From contig NZ_JAEMUX010000048.1 in assembly GCF_016598475.1 (NCBI RefSeq), positions 1 to 64,000 on the forward strand: DNA of 64,000 nucleotides, in the 5' to 3' direction. The DNA is from Streptomyces adelaidensis. Lineage in GTDB: Bacteria; Actinomycetota; Actinomycetes; Streptomycetales; Streptomycetaceae. Within the stretch, counting starts at the first letter, position 1; every line of letters begins with the position of its first letter. Below the pieces are notes generated by a model that saw nothing but the letters and a program-made list of their open reading frames with translations, was not told the origin of the DNA and searched no databases. The position numbers were made by a program, and so were the translations under genes. Of the stretch, positions 57,872-64,000 are shown in pieces.

Positions 57872-60025
57872 ATGACGACCCAGCCCGAATCCTTCCCTCG
57901 CCGACACGCCCGGACACAACGTTTCATCCTCGGCGCGCCGCGTGCCTTCTCCGTCGCGCCGGACGGGTCCCGCGTCGTGTTCCTGCGGTCCCCGTCCGGC
58001 ACCGAACGGGCCAACAGGCTCTGGGTGCTGGACGTCCCGGACGGCGCCGGCCGAAGCGGTACAGGGGTCCCCCGCGAGGGCCTGGAGAGGGTCGCGGCCG
58101 ACCCGGGCGCGCTGCTCGCCGGATCATCGGAGGAGCTGCCCGCCGAGGAGCGGGCGCGCCGTGAGCGCAGCCGTGAGGGCGGCGCCGGAATCGTCGGCTA
58201 TGCCACCGACGCGGCCGTGGAGATGGCCTCCTTCGCCTTGTCGGGGCGGCTGTTCGTGGCCGAGCTGCGTGCCGGGACGGCCCGTGAACTGGCCGTCCCC
58301 GGACCGGTGATCGACCCCCGCCCCTCCCCCGACGGCCGGTACGTCGCGTACGCCGCCCGGGGCGCGCTGCGCGTCGTCGAGGCGGAGGGCGGCGACGACA
58401 GGGCGCTCACCGAGGAGGCGTCGGGGAACGTCACGCACGGTCTGGCGGAGTTCATCGCGGCCGAGGAGATGGGCCGTTCGCGTGGCTTCTGGTGGTCGCC
58501 CGACTCGGACCGGCTACTCGTCTCACGGGTGGACGACACGCCGGTGCGCAGGTGGTGGATCGCGGACCCCGCGCAGCCGGAGAGGGACCCGCAGCGGGTG
58601 GCGTATCCGGCGGCCGGCACCGCCAACGCGGACGTACGGCTCTTCGTGACGGACCTGTCCGGGGCCCGTACGGAGGTCGTGTGGGACCGGGTCCGTTACC
58701 CGTATCTGGCGCATGTGCACTGGTCAGCGGCGGGTGCGCCGTTGATCCTGGTGCAGGCGCGGGACCAGCTCAGCCAGCTGTTCCTGGCCGTGGACCCGGA
58801 CTCCGGGGCGACCCGGATGGTGCACGCCGACGAAGATCCACATTGGCTTGATCTTTTCCCTGGGGTGCCCGCCTGGAGTCCGTCGGGGCAGCTCGTGCGT
58901 GTCGCGGACGAGGGCGGCGCGCGGGTACTGGCGGTCGGCGAACGCCCGCTGACCGGCCCTCAGTTGCACATCCGCGCGGTTCTCGACGTGTCCGACGACA
59001 ATGTGCTGGTCTCCGCGTCGGCGGGCGAGGCCGCCGACGATCCGGAGATCGGCGAGATCCACGTCTACCGCGTGAACGAGCTGGGCTGGGAGCGCGTCTC
59101 GCAGGAGCCTGGCGTGCACTCGGCCGTGCGCGCGGGGGGTGTGACCGTGCTCGTCTCCGCCGTACCGGACCGGGCGGGCACCCAGGTGCGGGTGCTGCGG
59201 GACGGCAAGCACGTGGCAACTGTGGCTTCTCATGCGGAAGATCCGGGTCTGTCCCCGCGCGTGCAATTCACACAGGGGGGCGCACGCCGCGTACCGTGCG
59301 CCCTGCTTATGCCGAGCGACTACGACGGGGTCACACCCTTGCCGGTCCTCATGGACCCCTACGCCGGTCCGCACGGCCCCCGGGTACTGGCGGCGCACAA
59401 CCCGCACCTCACCTCGCAGTGGTTCGCCGACCAGGGTTTCGCGGTGGTGGTCGCCGACGGCCGGGGCACGCCGGGCCGCTCCCCCGCCTGGGAGAAGGAG
59501 ATCGACGGGGACTTCACGCTCTCCCTGGACGACCAGGTGGACGCGCTGCGCGACCTCGCGAAGTCGCATCCGCTGGACCTGTCCCGGGTGGCGATCCGCG
59601 GCTGGTCGTACGGCGGCTGGCTCGCGGCCCTCGCGGTGCTGCGCCGCCCGGACGTCTTCCACGCCGCAATCGCGGGCGCCCCGGTCACCGACTGGCGGCT
59701 GTACGACACGCACTACACCGAGCGGTACCTGGGCGATCCGACGAAGGCCCCGGCGGCGTACGCGAAGAGTTCGCTGGTGACGGACGAGGGGCTGTCCGAC
59801 CCCGCCGAGCCGCACCGCCCGCTGATGATCGTGCACGGCACCGCCGACGACAACGTGGTCTTCGCCCACGCCCTGCGCCTGTCCTCGGCGCTTCTGGCGG
59901 CCGGCCGCCCGCACGAGGTACTGCCGCTCTCCGGGGTCACCCACATCACCCCGCAGGAACAGGTCGCGGAGAATCTGCTGCTGCTCCAGGTGGACTTCCT
60001 GAAGCGCTCGCTGGGGATGGAATAG
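57872..60025 (+). CDS. S9 family prolyl oligopeptidase (dipeptidyl-peptidase IV type)
   Basis: ATG 57872 gives 717 residues; the upstream frame to 57665 is not coding. A beta-propeller domain (about 1-450, including DPRPSPDGRYVAYAARGALR) precedes the alpha/beta-hydrolase catalytic domain. The nucleophile is in GWSYGGWLA (Ser about 575), the acid in GTADDNVVFAHA and the histidine in GVTHITPQEQ. No signal peptide is evident, so it is cytoplasmic. It cleaves peptides after proline, or dipeptides from N-termini. It faces the dpp peptide importer, with a shared terminator, suggesting peptide catabolism. Confidence 0.92.
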   Translation: MTTQPESFPRRHARTQRFILGAPRAFSVAPDGSRVVFLRSPSGTERANRLWVLDVPDGAGRSGTGVPREGLERVAADPGALLAGSSEELPAEERARRERSREGGAGIVGYATDAAVEMASFALSGRLFVAELRAGTARELAVPGPVIDPRPSPDGRYVAYAARGALRVVEAEGGDDRALTEEASGNVTHGLAEFIAAEEMGRSRGFWWSPDSDRLLVSRVDDTPVRRWWIADPAQPERDPQRVAYPAAGTANADVRLFVTDLSGARTEVVWDRVRYPYLAHVHWSAAGAPLILVQARDQLSQLFLAVDPDSGATRMVHADEDPHWLDLFPGVPAWSPSGQLVRVADEGGARVLAVGERPLTGPQLHIRAVLDVSDDNVLVSASAGEAADDPEIGEIHVYRVNELGWERVSQEPGVHSAVRAGGVTVLVSAVPDRAGTQVRVLRDGKHVATVASHAEDPGLSPRVQFTQGGARRVPCALLMPSDYDGVTPLPVLMDPYAGPHGPRVLAAHNPHLTSQWFADQGFAVVVADGRGTPGRSPAWEKEIDGDFTLSLDDQVDALRDLAKSHPLDLSRVAIRGWSYGGWLAALAVLRRPDVFHAAIAGAPVTDWRLYDTHYTERYLGDPTKAPAAYAKSSLVTDEGLSDPAEPHRPLMIVHGTADDNVVFAHALRLSSALLAAGRPHEVLPLSGVTHITPQEQVAENLLLLQVDFLKRSLGME

Positions 60026-60031
60026 CACGGC

Positions 60032-60067
60032 AACGGGCCGGGGCTACATGGCGAGCCCCGGCCCGTT
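60032..60067. terminator. Bidirectional hairpin terminator
   Basis: AACGGGCCGGGGCT pairs perfectly with AGCCCCGGCCCGTT around an 8-nt loop, and TT follows. It is shared by the S9 peptidase and convergent dppF. Confidence 0.88.
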
Positions 60068-60174
60068 TACGGCACCCGCACGGCCGTACGTTGTTCAGAC
60101 TCGCGCGTCCGTATATCGGAACGGGGTCAGCCAAGTTGCTTGCGCGTTAACGCGGTTGATGCGTATTTGTGTGG

Positions 60175-61305
60175 TTATTCGGCGTCATTCACATGATCGT
60201 CCGCAGGCCCGTGGGGCGGGTTCCCGGGTGGCTCCTCGGACGGCTCCTCGGGTGGTACGACCTGCTTCTCCTCCGCGAAGTGGCAGGCCGAGTCATGGGC
60301 CGCCGGGCCGGTCGTGAGGCGGAACTCCGCCGGGACCGCGAGCAGCGGCACCTCCAGCGCGCACCGCTCCTGGGCCTTCCAGCAGCGGGTGCGAAAGCGG
60401 CAGCCGGACGGGATGTTCGTCGGGGAGGGCACGTCACCGAAGAGGATGATCCGCTCCCGGTGCTCGCGGGCCTCGGGGTCCGGCACGGGCACGGCGGACA
60501 GCAGCGCCTGGGTGTAGGGATGCGTCGGGTGGTCGTAGATCTCGGCGTCGCGGCCGATCTCCACGATCCGCCCGAGGTACATCACGCCCACCCGGTCGGA
60601 GATGTGCCGCACGATCGACAGGTCGTGCGCGATGAAGACGTACGACAGTGCGAACTCGCCCTGGAGGCGGTCCAGCAGGTTGATGACCTGGGCCTGGACG
60701 GAGACGTCGAGGGCGGAGACGGGCTCGTCGGCGACGATGATCTCGGGGCGGAGCGCCAAGCCGCGCGCGATGCCGATGCGTTGGCGCTGACCGCCGGAGA
60801 ACTGGTGCGGATAGCGGTTGATGTACTCGGGGTTGAGCCCGACCACGTCGAGGAGTTCCTGCACCCGGCGCCGACGGTCGCCCTTGGGTGCGACCTCGGG
60901 ATGGATGTCGTACGGCTCCCCGATGATGTCGCCGACCGTCATGCGCGGGTTGAGGGAGGTGTACGGGTCCTGGAAGACCATCTGGATGTTGCGGCGGACG
61001 GACTTGAGGGCCCGGCCGGAGAGCTTGGTGATGTCCTCGCCCTTGTACTTGATCGAGCCGGCGGTCGGCCGCTCAAGATTGACGAGCATCTTGGCGACTG
61101 TCGACTTGCCGCAGCCGGACTCCCCGACGATGCCGAGGGTCTCTCCTTTGTTGAGCGTGAAGTCCACACCGTCAACAGCCTTGACGGCACCGACCTGCTT
61201 CTTGAACAGAACGCCCTGAGTCAACGGGAAATGCTTGACCAGTCCACTGACCTCAAGGATCGGCTCAACCCTTGACCCGACTGCCTCAACTGTTGACTCG
61301 GTCAT
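60175..61305 (-). CDS. dppF: Dipeptide/oligopeptide ABC transporter ATPase DppF/OppF
   Basis: 376 residues. Walker A GESGCGKSTVAKML, signature FSGGQRQRIGIARGLAL and Walker B IIVADEPVSALD are intact. A C-terminal Cys cluster (CRFRTRCWKAQERCA) matches the Fe-S or Zn-binding domain typical of the second ATPase of peptide importers. The start overlaps dppD by 20 bp. With dppB, dppC and dppD it powers peptide uptake. The Asp/Glu/Pro-rich end (PEEPSEEPPGNPPHGP) is not conserved. Confidence 0.92.
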   Translation of the reverse strand: MTESTVEAVGSRVEPILEVSGLVKHFPLTQGVLFKKQVGAVKAVDGVDFTLNKGETLGIVGESGCGKSTVAKMLVNLERPTAGSIKYKGEDITKLSGRALKSVRRNIQMVFQDPYTSLNPRMTVGDIIGEPYDIHPEVAPKGDRRRRVQELLDVVGLNPEYINRYPHQFSGGQRQRIGIARGLALRPEIIVADEPVSALDVSVQAQVINLLDRLQGEFALSYVFIAHDLSIVRHISDRVGVMYLGRIVEIGRDAEIYDHPTHPYTQALLSAVPVPDPEAREHRERIILFGDVPSPTNIPSGCRFRTRCWKAQERCALEVPLLAVPAEFRLTTGPAAHDSACHFAEEKQVVPPEEPSEEPPGNPPHGPADDHVNDAE

Positions 61306-62281
61306 CGAGGCACTCCCTCCAGAAGTGGCAGGCGCTCATCCGGATGCCGTCCGACGGCTCCACGTCGTACAGCGGGGGTACGTCGGTCCGGCACACGTCG
61401 CGAGCCATCGGGCAGCGGGGGTTGAAGGCGCAGCCGGGCGGGATGTTCATGAGGTTGGGCGGCAGACCCTTGATCGCGTACAGCTCCTGGCCCTTCTGGT
61501 CCAGCCGCGGGATCGAGTCGAGCAGGCCCCGGGTGTAGGGGTGGGCGGGTGCCTTGTAGATGTCGTGCACGGGGGCGGACTCCACGATGCGGCCCGCGTA
61601 CATCACGGCGATGCGGTCGGCGACGTCCGCGACCACGCCGAGGTCGTGGGTGATGAGGATGAGGCCCATGTCGAGCTCGCGCCGGAGTTCGGCGAGGAGG
61701 TCCATGACCTGGGCCTGGACGGTGACGTCCAACGCCGTCGTCGGTTCGTCGGCGATGATCAGCGAGGGTTCGAGGGCCAGCGCCATGGCGATCATGATGC
61801 GCTGGCGCATACCGCCGGAGAACTGGTGCGGATAGTCCCGTACGCGCTCCTTGGCGGCCGGGATGCGGACCCGGTCCATCAGCTCGACGGCCCTGGCGCG
61901 GGCGTCCTTCTTCGACAGGCCCCGGTGCACCACGAACATCTCGCCGAGCTGGTCGCCCACGCTCAGCACGGGGTTCAACGAGGACAGCGCGTCCTGGAAG
62001 ATCATCGCCATCCCGGCGCCGCGGATCTTCCGCCGCTCCTCCCCCTTGAGCTTCAGCAGGTCCTGGCCCTTGAAGAGGATCTCGCCGCCGGTGATCCTGC
62101 CGGGCGGCATGTCGAGGATGCCCATGATCGCCTGTGCCGTGACCGACTTGCCGGAGCCGGACTCGCCGAGCACGGCGAGCGTCTGGCCCTCGTCCACGCC
62201 GTAGTTGACGCCGTTGACGGCCCTGGCGACCCCGTCCCGGGTCCGGAACTCCACGTGCAGGTCACGCACTTCGAGCAGCAT
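61286..62281 (-). CDS. dppD: Dipeptide/oligopeptide ABC transporter ATPase DppD/OppD
   Basis: 331 residues. Walker A GESGSGKSVTAQAI, signature FSGGMRQRIMIAMALAL, Walker B LIIADEPTTALDVT and H-loop ITHDLG are intact. The oligopeptide-transporter C-terminal domain with a Cys cluster (CAFNPRCPMARDVC) follows. The ATG at 62281 lies 9 bp after dppC's stop; its own end overlaps dppF. It pairs with DppF. Confidence 0.92.
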   Translation of the reverse strand: MLLEVRDLHVEFRTRDGVARAVNGVNYGVDEGQTLAVLGESGSGKSVTAQAIMGILDMPPGRITGGEILFKGQDLLKLKGEERRKIRGAGMAMIFQDALSSLNPVLSVGDQLGEMFVVHRGLSKKDARARAVELMDRVRIPAAKERVRDYPHQFSGGMRQRIMIAMALALEPSLIIADEPTTALDVTVQAQVMDLLAELRRELDMGLILITHDLGVVADVADRIAVMYAGRIVESAPVHDIYKAPAHPYTRGLLDSIPRLDQKGQELYAIKGLPPNLMNIPPGCAFNPRCPMARDVCRTDVPPLYDVEPSDGIRMSACHFWRECLDDRVNS

Positions 62282-62290
62282 GGCGGCGGC

Positions 62291-63412
62291 TCACCTCAGT
62301 TTCGGGTCGAGGGCGTCGCGCACCGCGTCGCCGAGCATGATGAACGCGAGGACGGTGACCGCGAGGGCCCCGGAGGGCCACAGCAGCGCGTGCGGGGCGT
62401 TGCGGATGTACGGGGAGGCGGCGGAGATGTCGATGCCCCAGGACACACTCGGCGGTTTCAGCCCGACACCGAGGTACGACAGGGTCGCCTCCAGCGCGAT
62501 GTACGTGCCGAGCGCGATGGTGGCGACGACGATGACCGGGGCGACCGCGTTCGGGGTGATGTGCCGCAGCAGCATGCGGGAGTTGGAGGCGCCGAGGGCG
62601 CGGGCCGCCTGGACGTAGTCGTTCTGTTTGGCGGTGATGACCGCGCCGCGGGCGATGCGGGAGATCTGCGGCCAGCCGAGCAGCACCATGAACCCGATCA
62701 CCGGCCAGACGCTGTTGTTGGTGACCACGGACAGCAGCACCAGGCCGCCGAGCACCACCGGGATCGCGAAGAACACGTCGGTGATCCGGGACAGCACCGA
62801 GTCCCAGCCTCCCCCGAAGAACCCGGCGAGCCCGCCGAGCACCGACCCGAGGAGCGCGACACCGAGCGTGGCGCAGACACCGACGGCGATCGAGATGCGC
62901 GCCCCGTAGACGGTACGGGTGTACACGTCGCAGCCCTGGCCGTCGTAGCCGAAGGGGTGGCCGGGGCCAGAGCCCTGCTGGGCCTTGGACAGGTCGCACT
63001 TGAGCGGGTTGCCGGAGGCGATCAGGGACGGCCAGAGGGAGATGACGACGAGGAAGAGGATGACCAGCCCCGAGATGATGAAGACGGGGTTGCGGCGCAG
63101 GTCGCGCCAGGCGTCCGACCAGAGGCTGCGGGCCTTGTCGGACGGGCCGCCGTTGTCCGTGTTACCGAGGCCCTTCTCCAGGGTCTCCCCCTCGCTGGTG
63201 GCCAGGTCCATGGCGCCGCCCATCCCCGTCGCTGCGATCGCCCCGTCCTCGGCGGCGCGTCCGCCGCCCGAGAGCTGCGGCCCACGTCCGCCGCCCGAGA
63301 GCTGCGGCCCACGTCCGCCGCCTGAGAGCTGCGGCCCACGTCCGCCGCCTGACAGACGTGGCTCGCGTCCGCCGCCGGGGACATGCGGCTGAGGCGGCTG
63401 CGGCTCAGGCAT
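62291..63412 (-). CDS. dppC: Dipeptide/oligopeptide ABC transporter permease DppC/OppC
   Basis: 373 residues. A cytoplasmic N-terminus of about 120 residues contains nine-residue GGGRGPQLS repeats, then the usual six-helix permease with the EAA loop (ARALGASNSRMLLRHITPNA). The final domain ends GDAVRDALDPKLR. The start overlaps the dppB stop by 8 bp. Standard DppC is about 300 residues; the repeat leader accounts for the extra. It imports peptides with DppB. Confidence 0.9.
   Translation of the reverse strand: MPEPQPPQPHVPGGGREPRLSGGGRGPQLSGGGRGPQLSGGGRGPQLSGGGRAAEDGAIAATGMGGAMDLATSEGETLEKGLGNTDNGGPSDKARSLWSDAWRDLRRNPVFIISGLVILFLVVISLWPSLIASGNPLKCDLSKAQQGSGPGHPFGYDGQGCDVYTRTVYGARISIAVGVCATLGVALLGSVLGGLAGFFGGGWDSVLSRITDVFFAIPVVLGGLVLLSVVTNNSVWPVIGFMVLLGWPQISRIARGAVITAKQNDYVQAARALGASNSRMLLRHITPNAVAPVIVVATIALGTYIALEATLSYLGVGLKPPSVSWGIDISAASPYIRNAPHALLWPSGALAVTVLAFIMLGDAVRDALDPKLR
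63258..63365 (-). repeat. 27-bp tandem repeat in dppC (three near-exact copies plus a degenerate one)
   Basis: Units of 27 bp at 63258, 63285 and 63312 and a divergent unit at 63339 each encode GGGRGPQLS-like residues. The unit is a multiple of three, so copy-number change keeps the frame. Confidence 0.92.
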
Positions 63413-64000
63413 AGCGGATCCTCGGGTCGAGTACGGCGTAGAGGAGGTCGACGAGCAGGTTGGCGATCAGGAACACCAGGACGAGGACGGTCACGAAGCC
63501 GACGACGGTCTGGGTGTTCTGGCGGAGGATGCCCTGGTAGAGCTGGTAGCCGACGCCGTGGATGTTGAAGATCCGCTCGGTGACGATGGCGCCGCCCATC
63601 AGGGCGCCGATGTCGGTGCCGATGAAGGTGACCACGGGGATCAGGGAGTTCCGCAGCAGGTGTTTGCGGATCACCCGGTGCCGGGGCAGGCCCTTGGCGA
63701 CTGCGGTGCGGACGTAGTCGGCGCGGGCGTTCTCGGCGATGGACGTACGGGTCAGCCGGGTCACGTAGGCGAGGGAGACGGAGGCGAGGACGAGCCCGGG
63801 GACGATCAGCTCGTCGAAGGGGGCGTCGGAGGAGACCGACGGGCGCATCCAGGCCCACTCCACGCCCAGCAGCAGCTGGAGCAGCAGACCGGTGACGAAG
63901 GTGGGCACCGAGATGACGATCAGGGTGACCAGCAGGGCCCCGGTGTCGACGGGCCGGCCGCGGCGCAGCCCGGTGACGACACCGAGGGTGATGCCGATGA
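63405..64000 (-). CDS. dppB: Dipeptide/oligopeptide ABC transporter permease DppB/OppB (partial)
   Basis: The C-terminal part (about 198 residues visible) extends past the right edge, so the start is missing; an ATG at 63908 is internal, because in-frame homology continues to 64000 (IGITLGVVTGLRRGRP). It has the family EAA motif (VRTAVAKGLPRHRVIRKHLL), the loop VTFIGTDIGALMGGAIVTERI and the end VDLLYAVLDPRIRYA. The first gene of the operon, perhaps a peptide-binding protein, is presumably beyond the window. Confidence 0.92.
   Translation of the reverse strand, partial: IGITLGVVTGLRRGRPVDTGALLVTLIVISVPTFVTGLLLQLLLGVEWAWMRPSVSSDAPFDELIVPGLVLASVSLAYVTRLTRTSIAENARADYVRTAVAKGLPRHRVIRKHLLRNSLIPVVTFIGTDIGALMGGAIVTERIFNIHGVGYQLYQGILRQNTQTVVGFVTVLVLVFLIANLLVDLLYAVLDPRIRYA

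Noticed and set aside
1..64000. tRNA, rRNA, insertion sequence, integrase or prophage genes
   Set aside because: I looked on both strands for cloverleaf-like T-arm motifs, transposase DDE patterns and integrases and saw none that I could support.

Overview
The window is a block of high-GC actinobacterial chromosome, almost certainly Streptomyces. Third codon positions are strongly G/C, GTG starts are frequent, and long antisense shadow frames are common. Core genes include a mycothiol gene (mshB), moeZ, dapE/dapC, a DUF3107/DEAD-box pair and two Streptomyces-type dispersed intergenic repeats. I see no tRNA, rRNA, insertion sequence, prophage or CRISPR array. It reads as conserved core chromosome with lineage-specific intergenic repeats.

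Layout, left to right. 0.1-3.3 kb: two tandem secreted S33-type peptidase lipoproteins sharing a 105-bp identical tract. 3.4-10 kb: moeZ, then a minus-strand group read as PelF-like glycosyltransferase, eight-helix membrane protein, a 15-codon mini-cistron, SDR epimerase and spherulin-4-like protein. This looks like a reduced exopolysaccharide locus and is the best candidate for something little described. 10.3-13 kb: a DUF3152 protein with a complete metzincin zinc motif and an alpha/beta hydrolase. 13.3-21 kb: small acidic protein, TetR regulator, DUF3107, ferritin-like protein, DEAD-box helicase with a long repeated basic tail, alpha/beta hydrolase and NYN-domain protein. 21.3-24.9 kb: small proteins, MarC, PHP phosphoesterase, DUF6758-like and SUFU-domain proteins.

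25-31.5 kb holds a magnesium-related group: corA behind a leader of about 515 nt, a lipoprotein, a PRC/MgtE-N/CBS protein without a channel, a DUF1003 membrane protein and Mrp. 32.5-38.4 kb is the envelope-stress block: SigE-type ECF sigma factor, overlapping zinc-finger anti-sigma, HtrA protease, TatB, and a divergent O-methyltransferase that seems to start at ATT. 38.6-49.7 kb carries DUF3117, enoyl-CoA hydratase, 3-methyladenine glycosylase, a DivIVA-like protein, FolP2-type protein, LOG protein, dapE, a lysozyme-fold protein, dapC, ferredoxin, GNAT and SirB1 proteins. From memory, much of the 25-49 kb order matches Mycobacterium tuberculosis Rv1177-Rv1239c.

49.8-53.3 kb is a four-gene coupled operon (ABC ATPase, permease, DesK-like kinase, response regulator) in which the kinase carries a single-base frameshift. 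53.5-57.7 kb holds a large anchored protein with a collagen-like N-terminus, DUF6113, mshB and a small membrane protein. 57.9-64 kb has an S9 prolyl oligopeptidase facing a dppBCDF peptide importer whose dppB runs off the right edge.

Intergenic DNA is rich in strong hairpin terminators, usually between convergent genes, and contains several inverted and direct repeats that could be operators.
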